33,139 nucleotides of DNA, from contig JBEKJU010000032.1 of assembly GCA_050011095.1 (NCBI GenBank), positions 1 through 33,139 on the forward strand, in the 5' to 3' direction. The stretch is from JBEKJU01 sp050011095. GTDB taxonomy: Bacteria > Desulfobacterota > Syntrophorhabdia > Syntrophorhabdales > WCHB1-27. The position numbers were made by a program, and so were the translations under genes. The notes under the pieces are model-generated. The model was not told the DNA's origin. It did not search any database and saw only the letters and a program-made list of their open reading frames with translations. Below, in pieces: positions 1 through 7,037 of the stretch. Position 1 is the stretch's first letter, and the number at the start of each line of letters is the position of its first letter.

Positions 1-557
1 GAGAGGGCGATGAAATCCTCCTCATGTTGTGTCTCCGTCACCACCGCCGCGATATCCTTGACCCCAATAAGCTCCTTGTCCCCCACGAAGCTAATCAGCT
101 TCGCCAATTCCGCATCCATGAGTGTCTCGTCCCGTATTCGCTCCTTCAAAAGGGCAAAGGCCTTGTCGGTCATCTTCTTGCCGTCCGCCCTCACTGCCGC
201 AAGGACCCTCTCCTTTATCCGTTTTTCCCTCTCCTGCTCCAGATTCACCCGACTCGCGCCGAGAGACGCCGGAAGATCGAGGTCGGGCGACGTGGAATAG
301 ATGATGACGGCCGCCCTTTCCTTCACCACCTTCAGGGCCGCCTCGGTCTCGTGGATCATCTCCCGCGATGGATCGAGCAGGGCGAGAACAAGGTCCTCCT
401 CGACGAACAGGGCGGACGCCTTTTCAACCAGCGTTTCCTTGATCGCGGGCCCTGTAACCGCCACGATCCGCGGGCTTTCCAACCACTGTCTCGCCAGAAG
501 ATGGACATCCTCGACGAAATTCTCTTTCGACCCAACGGTGAAAACGATCTCTCCCAT
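1..557 (-). CDS. holA: Probable DNA polymerase III delta subunit (partial, 5' portion)
   Basis: An open frame runs from an ATG at 557 leftward off the window edge, giving 185 codons without a stop. The protein starts MGEIVFTVGSKENF and has the alternating hydrophobic pattern of a clamp-loader delta subunit: a nucleotide-binding-like fold in the first 100 residues, then a helical segment. The stretch LISFVGDKELIGVKDI followed by VTETQHEEDFIAL matches the delta-subunit pattern (lysine/leucine helix, a 'v...dV..vv' strand, then an acidic 'F.L' helix). In this family the protein opens the beta sliding clamp as part of the DNA polymerase III clamp loader. The family call is from recalled patterns, not a search. 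The C-terminal part is missing because the window ends. Another member of the AAA+ clamp-loader group is the main alternative. Confidence 0.68.
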   Translation of the reverse strand, partial: MGEIVFTVGSKENFVEDVHLLARQWLESPRIVAVTGPAIKETLVEKASALFVEEDLVLALLDPSREMIHETEAALKVVKERAAVIIYSTSPDLDLPASLGASRVNLEQEREKRIKERVLAAVRADGKKMTDKAFALLKERIRDETLMDAELAKLISFVGDKELIGVKDIAAVVTETQHEEDFIAL

Positions 558-715
558 CACGTACTAATAGTACTATCGAACCACCCCCTTTTTCAACCTT
601 CTCTTCCTCGCGCAACCCGCGCCCGGCCGATCAGGCCCGTGCAGACCGCATATATGCGACCGGCCCGCAACGAAAGTAATGGAATTTTTCCTCGAAGTCT
701 GTTATTTTACTAGCA
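558..715. other. Upstream region between holA and tRNA-Pro
   Basis: This is a non-coding gap between the divergently oriented holA-like gene and the tRNA. It is AT-richer than its surroundings near 585-600 and 680-712. I cannot assign promoter elements with confidence. Confidence 0.5.
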
Positions 716-789
716 CGGGACGTAGCTCAGCATGGTAGAGCACAGCGTTCGGGACGCTGGGGCCGCTGGTTCAAGTCCAGTCGTCCCGA
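716..789 (+). tRNA. tRNA-Pro (anticodon CGG)
   Basis: A cloverleaf folds by eye. The acceptor stem CGGGACG (716-722) pairs with CGTCCCG (782-788), with discriminator A789. The D-arm contains AGCTCAGCATGGTAGAGC. The anticodon stem CAGCG/CGCTG encloses loop TTCGGGA, which gives anticodon CGG. The T-arm has loop TTCAAGT between CTGG and CCAG. The 74-nt gene has no encoded CCA, so the tail must be added enzymatically. A run of six T follows at 790-795 and may help end transcription. It reads the proline codon CCG, which is frequent in this GC-rich DNA. Confidence 0.95.
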
Positions 790-971
790 TTTTTTCGCCC
801 TTTTCCGGGTCCTGCCCCGGCCGCATGATCAGCCAAAGATACAAAAACGGGAAGGATAGGCCCCTGGGCAACAGGTGCGAGCCGAAAGGGCATATCTTCT
901 CACTCTTGAGGGGTCCCACTATCGATTGTCAAGGAAAGAAGATAAGCGACATAGTATGAGTGGGAGGAAGG

Positions 972-1391
972 ATGAAGATCATCAACGAACGGATCAGGCT
1001 GCGTACGCAAGGCAGCGGCGATCTCGTGGATATCACTCCCGACGTGGCGAGGCTTTTGGGGGCGTCCCGATTACAGACAGGTAATGTGCTCGTTTTCGTG
1101 ATCGGATCTACCGCCGGTATCACCACCCTGGAATACGAGCCCGGCCTCATCGCCGACATGAAGGAATTCTATCAACAGACCGCGCCTTCCGGCAGGCATT
1201 ACTACCACGATGACACGTGGGGTGACGCCAATGGTTTCAGCCACATAAGGGCGTCCTTTACCGGCCCCTCGCTGACCGTCCCCTTCGAGAAGGGCGTACT
1301 GCTTATGGGCACGTGGCAGCAGGTGGTGCTGGCCGAATTTGACAACCGGCCGCGGGATAGGGAGATCGTCGTTCAGATCATGGGGGAATAG
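972..1391 (+). CDS. YjbQ/UPF0047 family protein
   Basis: The 139-residue product matches the YjbQ (UPF0047) family. Visible signatures are GSTAGITTLEYEPGL, the block HDDTWGDANGFSHIRASF, then GPSLTVPFEKG and GTWQQVVLAEFDNRPR. These carry the conserved histidines and acidic residues of this trimeric fold. Some members have weak thiamin-phosphate synthase activity, but the true physiological role is unclear. I chose the ATG at 972 because GGGAGG lies four bases before it; a GTG at 960 would add four residues. The gene is convergent with the MEMO-family gene, with one base between the two stop codons. Confidence 0.88.
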   Translation: MKIINERIRLRTQGSGDLVDITPDVARLLGASRLQTGNVLVFVIGSTAGITTLEYEPGLIADMKEFYQQTAPSGRHYYHDDTWGDANGFSHIRASFTGPSLTVPFEKGVLLMGTWQQVVLAEFDNRPRDREIVVQIMGE

Positions 1392-1392
1392 G

Positions 1393-2601
1393 TCAGGAGA
1401 ATATAACCCCCGCGAAGCTCACCGATGACGCCCCGTCGGTCCACTGCTGGTAGCCCACGACCTCCCCCCGGCATGAATCGAGCATGGAGAGGAGAAAATA
1501 AATGGGCGCGAACCCGCAGATCCGCCTCCTGTCGCCTTCTTTCCGCACCGCTTCAAAGAAGCCGGCCGCATCGACCCTCGCCATCGCCTCAAGGAGCTCG
1601 CCGTCCTTCTGCTTCGACTCGTCGAGGAAGGACCGGTCGGGAGGGGGATCGCCGAACTGGGCGCCGATATGGGCCATGTCGGCGGCGGCGATAAAAACAC
1701 ACCGCCCGTCGTGCGCCTTGAGGATCTCCTTCAGGGTCCCCACCAATTCGGCTGCTTCCCCCCTTTCGGGGTCCTTGCCGTCCTCCAGATAGTCGTGGAG
1801 CGAGCCGGTGAGGATGGAGAGCACCTCGAACCTCTCGTGACCCACGAGATACTGGATTATGGGGAGCTGTAGCTCGATGGAGTGCTCGTTCCGATGGGGC
1901 CATTCATCCACATATCCTTTGAGGACCGGGTCTTGTCTCGCCAGCCTGCCTACCTCTTTTGCGCCCTTGATACTGCCGAAAGGCGTCACCACGTCCCTCA
2001 GCGCTATATTCCATAGCCTCGGCGCGAACTTGTGGCAGGTCCCGAAGATGACGAAGAGCGTATTATCGTCCTCGGGAAGAGACGTGTACGTCTGCCGGTA
2101 GACCTCCATGCCGCGCGCATAGTCGATGTGGGGGGCGATGACGCCCTTCAGGCCATCCCGTCCGGCAGGGCCCTGTCCCTGCAAGATCATGTCGTTCATG
2201 AACGCGCGAAGGTTCGCCGCGTCATCGGGGTAGCTCTTGCCGGCGAGAAACGCGGTCCTGCACGGGAGGGCCTCATAGGCCTCCCTGAGCGTAGCCAGAT
2301 GACTCTCGTACCTGTCGTTGAGAAGGAGGAAGTGGGCATCGAGGGTGTCGATCACGGAGGTTATGCGGTCACTATGTATGAAGGTCCCGCCGGAGGCCCT
2401 CATGCACGCCTCCTGGATGTCCTGTATTGTCCTCGTGCCATCCATAAGGGAGATGAGAAAGAGGACGTCCCGTGAGACCACGAGGGACTGCTCCGTGAGA
2501 CCTTCCGGGTCCCGGAGGACAAAGACCTCCATGCCGTTGTGGACGGTTGGCATGATATCTAGCCACCGCACCTTTGCGTGTTCCCTCTGCTCCACCCTCA
2601 T
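1393..2601 (-). CDS. amrB: AmmeMemoRadiSam system protein B (MEMO1 family) with N-terminal extension
   Basis: The 402-residue product has two parts. Roughly residues 1-130 form an extension with the pattern VLRDPEGLTEQSLVVSRD and LMDGTRTIQDIQEA, reminiscent of a PqqD-like winged-helix module. The rest is the MEMO domain, with the histidine-bearing segments GVIAPHIDYARGMEVY, IFGTCHKF, EHSIELQLPIIQYL and AAADMAHIG. MEMO proteins resemble class III extradiol dioxygenases and bind metal through conserved histidines, but their bacterial role is not settled. The usual partners AmmeMemoRadiSam protein A and the radical SAM protein are not in this window. The ATG at 2601 was chosen because upstream codons (open to 2679) look non-coding. 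No strong ribosome site decides between it and the ATG at 2556. Confidence 0.82.
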   Translation of the reverse strand: MRVEQREHAKVRWLDIMPTVHNGMEVFVLRDPEGLTEQSLVVSRDVLFLISLMDGTRTIQDIQEACMRASGGTFIHSDRITSVIDTLDAHFLLLNDRYESHLATLREAYEALPCRTAFLAGKSYPDDAANLRAFMNDMILQGQGPAGRDGLKGVIAPHIDYARGMEVYRQTYTSLPEDDNTLFVIFGTCHKFAPRLWNIALRDVVTPFGSIKGAKEVGRLARQDPVLKGYVDEWPHRNEHSIELQLPIIQYLVGHERFEVLSILTGSLHDYLEDGKDPERGEAAELVGTLKEILKAHDGRCVFIAAADMAHIGAQFGDPPPDRSFLDESKQKDGELLEAMARVDAAGFFEAVRKEGDRRRICGFAPIYFLLSMLDSCRGEVVGYQQWTDGASSVSFAGVIFS

Positions 2602-2672
2602 CTTATACCACATTAATGCAAAAAACGGAAATCGGGAATGGGCGGACAGGGCAGACCCTCGGGGCGCATCCC

Positions 2673-2724
2673 TTTCCACTTTCCACTTTCTTTCCCCTTT
2701 CCACTTTTCACCTAAAAAAAGTGG
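2673..2724. repeat. Short TTTCCACT-rich repeats and hairpin
   Basis: Three TTTCCACT units occur at 2673-2704 in a pyrimidine-rich stretch. CCACTTTT (2701-2708) pairs with AAAAGTGG (2717-2724). The block lies between the divergent MEMO-family and superoxide dismutase genes. It may be a weak hairpin or simply slippage-prone sequence. Confidence 0.4.
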
Positions 2725-2872
2725 CGGGTGGCCTCCTCGGATATTATATTTGCTATATCACCTTCTGACGAAGGTACAAGGCGCGCGCGCAGAGCGCAGG
2801 CGCCTGGAGACCAGGATACCGCTGAAAAAACAATCAGGTATATACTAAGTCCAACGGGAAAGGAGAAAAGCT

Positions 2873-3445
2873 ATGTACGCGGCGAAAGATTATTCGAAGT
2901 TGATCGGGATGGAAGGCCTGAGCGAGACGCTCCTCAAGAACCACTTTACCCTTTATCAGGGCTACGTGACGAACACGGGCAAGCTCCTCGAAATATTCAC
3001 CCAGCTCAAGGAGGAGAAGACGACGACACCCGAGTTCGGGGAGCTTCACCGGAGGCTGGGGTGGGAGTTCAACGGTATGCGCCTGCACGAATACTACTTC
3101 GAGAATCTCGGCGGCAAGGGACAGCTCGACAGGAACGGACGTCTGGCAAAGAAACTGGCCGAGGATTTCGGGAGCTATGAGACGTGGGAAAAGGATTTCA
3201 GGGCGGTCGGGGCCATGAGGGGCATCGGGTGGGCAGCCCTTTATCAGGACATCACGAACGGCAAGCTGATAAACTTCTGGATCAACGAGCACGACCAGGG
3301 ACACCCCGCCAGTTGCGCGCTCATCCTCATCATGGACGTGTTCGAGCATGCCTATATGGTCGACTACGGCACCAAGAAGGCGGATTACATCAACGCCTTT
3401 TTCAAGAACGTGAACTGGCAGGCGGCAGAGGCGCGTCTCAAGTAG
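2873..3445 (+). CDS. sodB: Superoxide dismutase, Fe/Mn family
   Basis: The 190-residue enzyme converts superoxide to oxygen and hydrogen peroxide in the cytoplasm. The four expected metal ligands are visible: H24 in KNHFTLYQGYV, H72 in RLHEYYFENLGG, and D155 and H159 in MDVFEHAY. The motif GIGWAALYQD is also typical. Where many Fe/Mn enzymes have a glutamine-containing second-shell segment, this one reads DQGHPAS. I cannot tell from sequence whether it uses iron or manganese. The ribosome site AAGGAGAAAAGC precedes the ATG well. In a probable anaerobe it would serve oxygen tolerance. The gene is monocistronic as far as the sequence shows. Confidence 0.93.
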   Translation: MYAAKDYSKLIGMEGLSETLLKNHFTLYQGYVTNTGKLLEIFTQLKEEKTTTPEFGELHRRLGWEFNGMRLHEYYFENLGGKGQLDRNGRLAKKLAEDFGSYETWEKDFRAVGAMRGIGWAALYQDITNGKLINFWINEHDQGHPASCALILIMDVFEHAYMVDYGTKKADYINAFFKNVNWQAAEARLK

Positions 3446-3473
3446 AGAGGGGAGAACCTACCGGCACTCCTCC

Positions 3474-3705
3474 TTATACCGAGTTGCATTCAAAGGCACC
3501 ACCCACACCCAACGGGTGCGGGTACCCGGGCGGCTTTGATGCGCCGACGAAGGGGTCTCTTTTCGCCTCCGCTCCTTCCTTTTTATGAAGGGGAGGCTCC
3601 GGCGGCTTTGCCGACGGAGGGGGCGACGCTAGCCCCGGTAATTGTACGTCGAGGAAAGCTTTGATGCGACAACAAAGATGTGGCGAAGAAGGCGACTCGG
3701 TATTA
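3474..3705 (+). repeat. Dispersed inverted-end element, copy 1 (about 232 bp)
   Basis: The left end TTATACCGAGTTGCATTC (3474-3491) and the reverse complement of the right end, TAATACCGAGTCGCCTTC (3688-3705), agree at 15 of 18 positions. Inside are a hairpin at 3502-3522, the motif TTGATGCGCCGACG near 3537, and a right-hand module starting TTGTACGTCGAGGAAAGC near 3643 that continues to GACAACAAAGATG. Both the ends and the right module recur at 32223-32351, and parts recur near 14114-14328 and 11676-11712. It encodes no protein, so if mobile it would depend on a transposase elsewhere, as a MITE does. Confidence 0.72.
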
Positions 3706-3750
3706 CACGGTGCGGGGCGCGGGCCTGACCTGCCCGCACCGTGTAATACC
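3699..3750. repeat. Perfect 18-bp inverted repeat (hairpin)
   Basis: GGTATTACACGGTGCGGG (3699-3716) is exactly the reverse complement of 3733-3750, with a 16-base loop. The outermost seven bases, GGTATTA, are also the terminal bases of the repeat element ending at 3705, so the hairpin grows out of that end. There is no T-run after it, so it is not a standard terminator. Confidence 0.85.
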
Positions 3751-3946
3751 ATGTTCCTGCGGTCTTTCGTCGAGCATGAACCGTCTCACCCTCGAAAAGT
3801 CCCCTTACCTCCGGCGCACGAAGGCCGGCGCACCCCTCTTCCCTCGCGCCCATTGGCCCCATCGACTTCTTTACCGAAGGACGGCGTTTCACCCATAGCG
3901 CCTTGATGCGACATTTCAAATGATAATCCCTAGGAAACTATGTATG

Positions 3947-3975
3947 TTGCCAAGCACAGTAGTAGGGCTTATATT
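3947..3975 (+). promoter_or_regulatory. Sigma-70-type promoter for the CsbD-like gene
   Basis: TTGCCA at 3947-3952 and TATATT at 3970-3975 are separated by 17 bases. The start codon of the CsbD-like gene lies 45 bases beyond the -10 box. Confidence 0.55.
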
Positions 3976-3991
3976 TTACTAAGTAATTGTA

Positions 3992-4007
3992 TCAAATCGA
4001 GATTTGA
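3992..4007. promoter_or_regulatory. Palindrome between promoter and csbD start, possible operator
   Basis: TCAAATC and GATTTGA flank a two-base centre, so the arms are a perfect 7-bp inverted repeat. It lies just after the predicted transcription start and before the ribosome site GAAGGGGGAAA. That is a position where a repressor could block transcription. No known regulator is identified. Confidence 0.4.
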
Positions 4008-4020
4008 AGGGGGAAATACC

Positions 4021-4200
4021 ATGAAATCCAGCACGAAGGATAAAGCGAAAGGCGCCTTTCATGAAGCAAAGGGTAAGGCCAAGGAAATGGCCGGGAAAAT
4101 CACGGACAATCCCAAGTTGGAGGTCAAAGGCAAAGCCGAAAAGATGGCCGGCAAAGTTCAGAAAAAGATCGGTCAGGTCAAGGAGGTTTTGGGGAAGTAG
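4021..4200 (+). CDS. CsbD-family small stress protein
   Basis: The 59-residue, lysine-rich, helical protein has the two-part CsbD pattern: KDKAKGAFHEAKGKAKEMAG near residues 5-24, then a diverged second unit LEVKGKAEKMAGKVQKKIGQ near 34-53. CsbD-like proteins are general-stress proteins of unknown biochemical role. They are often strongly induced by salt, envelope or stationary-phase stress. The ATG at 4021 follows GAAGGGGGAAATACC; the frame is open to 3940, but that part overlaps the promoter. It is followed by a tiny membrane protein, an association common for stress genes of this type. Confidence 0.85.
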   Translation: MKSSTKDKAKGAFHEAKGKAKEMAGKITDNPKLEVKGKAEKMAGKVQKKIGQVKEVLGK

Positions 4201-4326
4201 CGAGAGCGCCTTATCACGTACCAAGGGAGACAAACAATGGGCGCGGTGAAACATGCGTTGCGCGCGGTCAATGGAAAAATCCGGGATTGATGCAGATGTT
4301 CGACAAGGTAAAGGGAGGGAATTACC

Positions 4327-4416
4327 ATGAGTACTACAACGCTTATCATTCTCATCGTCGTGCTGTTCCTGGTGTTCGGCGGGGGCGGCGGTTACTATTG
4401 GAGGAGACGATGGTAG
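4327..4416 (+). CDS. 29-residue single-span membrane peptide
   Basis: The ATG at 4327 follows AAAGGGAGGGAATTACC, a strong ribosome site. The peptide is a hydrophobic helix (residues 4-17, TTLIILIVVLFLVF), then a glycine run, then YYWRRRW. It resembles small DUF3309-like membrane peptides by pattern: an Ile/Leu/Val helix followed by glycines and an aromatic-basic tail. The basic end should stay in the cytoplasm. It lies 126 bases after csbD on the same strand and is probably co-transcribed, suggesting a membrane-stress role. That role is inferred from context only. Confidence 0.68.
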   Translation: MSTTTLIILIVVLFLVFGGGGGYYWRRRW

Positions 4417-4530
4417 GACGTCGGCCATAAGATCGCGAAGTGATTTTCACCTTCTTTGCGCGTTGCGAGGCCTGTTGGAAGACTGCAAAAAACCGCGGGT
4501 AAGAACCGGCCGATTGAGGGCAGGGTAAAT

Positions 4531-4555
4531 AAAAAGGGGGAAGACGAATCCCCCC
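4531..4555 (-). terminator. Intrinsic terminator of the Thr/Lys-rich gene
   Basis: Read on the minus strand, a G-run (4550-4555) and a C-run (4536-4540) form a hairpin around a short loop, followed by TTTTTATTT. It lies 25 bases after the stop codon of the gene at 4580-4846. Confidence 0.7.
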
Positions 4556-4579
4556 TATCTTGCGCTGTGGTTGCGACTT

Positions 4580-4846
4580 TTACTTCGCGGGAGCGGTAGT
4601 AGTTTCTTCCTTCTTCTCCATTGTCTTTTCCGTGGTTTTCTTCGTCTTCTTGGTCTTACCCTTCTTGGCCTTGGTTGTGTCGGTGGTAGCTTCCTTCTTC
4701 TCAGGTGTTGCGGTTGTCGTTGTCGTTGTCGTCGTTGCCTTTTGCTCAGATGTTGCCGCAGGTCCCGCAGGCGCCTGGGCAAACGTTACGGTGACAAATG
4801 CCAAGCTGATAAATACGGCGAGTACCAACATCGCTACTTTCTTCAT
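4580..4846 (-). CDS. Exported Thr/Lys-rich low-complexity protein
   Basis: The 88-residue product begins with a clear signal peptide: MKK, a hydrophobic core to about residue 20, then TFAQA as the likely cleavage site. The mature part has no predicted globular core. It is a run of eight threonines, then alternating Lys/Thr/Glu stretches such as KAKKGKTKKTKKTTEK, ending in TTTAPAK. Such proteins may bind acidic polymers or act as spacers in the periplasm, but I recognise no family. The ribosome site GAGGAGGAGAGACAG is strong and an intrinsic terminator follows, so it appears to be an expressed single-gene unit. The repeat codons may slip and vary in length between strains. Confidence 0.78.
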   Translation of the reverse strand: MKKVAMLVLAVFISLAFVTVTFAQAPAGPAATSEQKATTTTTTTTATPEKKEATTDTTKAKKGKTKKTKKTTEKTMEKKEETTTAPAK

Positions 4847-5329
4847 TCTGTCTCTCCTCCTCGAGAATTTAATTTAACATCCGATGAACAAATATATTGC
4901 ATTATACATGCCACTAAAACCACCGGAAGGGAGAAAGAAGGTGTAGTGTCCTGTTCATTTGAGACGATACATGATTTTCCTCGTATTGCCGAGGCTATCC
5001 GGTATTGCTTTGCCCGTTTTGCGGCACCGTTTCAGCCTTTGAAGGATTACGACAACGTTATCCTTGTAAGGATTTAGTCGGATTTGTCCGACTGGATAGA
5101 CTCTAGAAATCGGATTTTTCCGATTAATGTCTGCTGACAGGCGGGGCATGCGGAGGCCCGGAGGCCGCAACCTTTGCGAACAGGTTGTGAACGCCGGCAT
5201 TATCAGCCCGAGAAAGCCCTGGGGGTGCGTGGCCGGCGTGACGGGCATCGCGTTATCGGGCGTCGCGCGACCGAGCCATAATTCCTCTTTGATTGCGAAT
5301 CGGTATCAGGCACCGGGGCTCGCGCTTTC
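4847..5329. other. Intergenic region with three phased palindromes
   Basis: No credible gene is seen here between two divergent genes. A plus-strand frame ending at 5077 crosses the gene at 4580-4846 antisense and then has no family resemblance. The notable content is the palindrome cluster at 5042-5125. The rest (5130-5329) is GC-rich without recognisable signals. Confidence 0.5.
5042..5125. promoter_or_regulatory. Three palindromes spaced by about three helical turns
   Basis: AAGGATTACG/CGTTATCCTT (5042-5065, one mismatch in ten), AGTCGGA/TCCGACT (5076-5093, perfect) and AATCGGA/TCCGATT (5108-5125, perfect) each have a four-base centre. Their centres are at 5053.5, 5084.5 and 5116.5, so the spacings are 31 and 32 bp. 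The last two share TCGGATTTNTCCGA. The regular phasing suggests cooperative binding of a dimeric regulator on one face of the helix. No regulator gene lies nearby. Confidence 0.5.
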
Positions 5330-5358
5330 TTGACAGGTACCTGCACCGGGTGTATACG
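5330..5358 (+). promoter_or_regulatory. Sigma-70-type promoter upstream of the ClC remnant
   Basis: TTGACA (5330-5335) and TATACG (5353-5358) are separated by 17 bases, close to consensus. The ClC reading frame starts 59 bases after the -10 box. The promoter looks intact although the gene is broken. Confidence 0.6.
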
Positions 5359-5416
5359 TATATTTCGCATGCAATTTTTCGTAGAGTTTCACGTTCAATG
5401 ACCGGGAGTAGAGGCA

Positions 5417-6315
5417 ATGGGGCAGTCGGCAGACGAGGAGCGTGACACCGGGAGGGCCGGGAACGGCGATGAGAGGCGTCAGGACGTCACGCCGAACGTG
5501 CGGATACGGGTCGTCGAGGAGTCGATCCTTCTCGTCAGCATCGTTAAGTGGCTTTTCCTCGCTGCCTGTGTCGGTGTGATCGTCGGTCTTTCAACAACCG
5601 TTTTTCTCAAGACCCTCGAAAAAAGCATCGCCTTCACCAAAACTTTTCCATACTATTTCGTTCTCCTTCCCGCCGCCTTTTTCGCGAGCAGCCTCATCGT
5701 CACGCGCTTTGCCCCGGAGGCGCGAGGGCATGGCACGGAAAAGGTCATAGAGGCCGTTCATAAAAGATGGGGAAAGATGGACCCGTGGGCAGTGCCGGTC
5801 AAGCTTGTCGCGACGGTCATTACCATCGCGTTCGGAGGCTCGGCTGGCAAGGAGGGACCGTGCGCGCAGATCGGCGCGGGGTTGTCGTCCCTTTTCGCCG
5901 GTCTTCTCCGGTTCGACAATATCGATCGCCGGAAACTAGTTATCTGCGGGATCAGCGCGGGCTTCGCCACGGTCTTCGGCACCCCCATCGCCGGCGCCAT
6001 CTTTGGCGTGGAGGTCCTCATCGGGCGGCCAATACGCCGATATCGGCCAGCATCATGGCGGTTGAGCTATTCGGTCCCGCCGTGGGGCCTTACGCGGCCA
6101 TCGCGTGCGTCATCAGTTTTCTCATGACAGGGCACCGGAGCGTCTACCCGAGCCAGGTTCTCGGGGCGGCAAAATCGCGGAGCCTCGTTGTTTCGGAAGG
6201 GGAAGAGATTTACGTCTGCCATGTAAGTTTTAACCCCCGCGAGAGATCCATATCGGGAAAGTTTGTAGATGTTCTGAGGCGGATCAGACGAAAACGAAAG
6301 CGAGGTCACCCGTGA
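5417..6315 (+). pseudogene. ClC-type chloride channel/antiporter, internally deleted and frameshifted
   Basis: Residues 1-202 from the ATG at 5417 are a good ClC N-terminal half. They include RGHGTEKV (103-110), the GKEGP motif in GGSAGKEGP (140-148) and GTPIAGAIFGVEV (188-200). At about 6022-6030 the frame shifts and the sequence jumps directly to the late ClC motif AANTPISASIMAVELFGPA, which continues GHRSVYPSQVLG and runs to 6315 with a cytoplasmic tail. Several membrane helices expected between these motifs are absent. Read in frame, the product ends in junk at 6127. ClC proteins move chloride, or exchange it for protons, across the inner membrane. This copy should not form a complete pore. 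Confidence 0.85.
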
Positions 6316-6399
6316 GGGCGTGGATGACAATCAACAAGAGAATTTTGTCACAGCTTCGCACCCCGCTTGCGGGTCCTTGAATGTCGCGTAAAGGGCGCC

Positions 6400-6972
6400 T
6401 TAACTGCCGCTGCCGGGTGCGCCGGTCCCCAACGACCGGACACACCTGACAAACGCCCTTTGGCCGCCCGTTGCAGGGTATACTCGGGAGATCTCTCTTC
6501 CCTGAGCGGGGCGATAGTTGAACGGGAGCAGCATCGTGGGGTCCGATGACCAGTACAGGTCAAAATGGGCATAGACGTCACGCGCATGTCTCGGCATCAT
6601 CAATTGGAAGACCGCCGCCGTCTCCCCCTCAGCGGGCGTGGGCAGACGCCAATCAGCATGGTCGCCCAGCCGCAAATTCCTGCAGTACTGTTGTGCCTCC
6701 GCGAAGGTGACCTCCTGTTCGTTGTCGCCTTGCTGCCACATGAGTTTCCGCCTCGTGTCCGTGATCGTGCCGTCTCCGTTATCCACAAACCTTTCCGCGA
6801 CGACGAATAGAGGCGGCGTGTGAGCCATGATCCGGCCTTTTAGCCCGGGTTCCATGTCGCCGTCACGGTCCCTCACCCCGGTCTGTTCCGCTGACCCGAC
6901 CATATACGGCCGGCCGAAAAGTGTGAGGACCAAACCTATGAATATCAGGGAAAATCGCCACGTAGTTCGCAT
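6400..6972 (-). CDS. Secreted DUF1566 (Lcl C-terminal-like) domain protein
   Basis: The 190-residue product has a signal peptide (MRTTWRFSLIFIGLVLTLFG, with probable cleavage after GSA near residue 28). The DUF1566 domain follows. Its hallmarks are RFVDNGDGTITDTRRKLMWQ, AQQYCRNLRLGDHADWRLPT, a tail with LYWSSDP, and FVRCVRS near the C-terminus. The domain is related to the C-type-lectin-like fold used in surface recognition, and the ligand here is unknown. The ribosome site AGAGGAGACGAAA precedes the ATG. It lies 65 bases after the stop of the metal permease on the same strand, so it could be the last gene of that transcript or independent. Confidence 0.8.
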   Translation of the reverse strand: MRTTWRFSLIFIGLVLTLFGRPYMVGSAEQTGVRDRDGDMEPGLKGRIMAHTPPLFVVAERFVDNGDGTITDTRRKLMWQQGDNEQEVTFAEAQQYCRNLRLGDHADWRLPTPAEGETAAVFQLMMPRHARDVYAHFDLYWSSDPTMLLPFNYRPAQGREISRVYPATGGQRAFVRCVRSLGTGAPGSGS

Positions 6973-7037
6973 TTTCGTCTCCTCTTCCGGTAAGTCAGTT
7001 TTGGCGGAAGTCCATGAGTCGCATAGGTCTACAGGAC

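Larger units (their letters stand above)
3446..3946. other. Gene-free region carrying a repeat element and a long hairpin
   Basis: I find no credible gene in these 500 bases. The open frames here have no family resemblance and cross repeats. The interval holds the inverted-end element at 3474-3705 and the perfect hairpin at 3699-3750. A further TTGATGCGAC motif at 3903-3912 is shared with the element's right part. The stretch 3751-3900 is GC-rich sequence I cannot assign. Confidence 0.6.

Noticed and set aside
790..971. A structured leader RNA upstream of the YjbQ-family gene
   Set aside because: Some short complementary stretches exist, but none fits a riboswitch class I know, and no terminator or expression platform is visible.
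2673..2712. TTTCCACT repeats as a CRISPR array or regulatory array
   Set aside because: The units are too short and irregular, with no spacers. It is better described as a pyrimidine-rich low-complexity stretch.
4237..4290. A 17-codon frame (MGAVKHALRAVNGKIRD) between the CsbD-like gene and the small membrane peptide
   Set aside because: It has a fair ribosome site (AAGGGAGA), but it is very short, has no recognisable feature, and could be chance.
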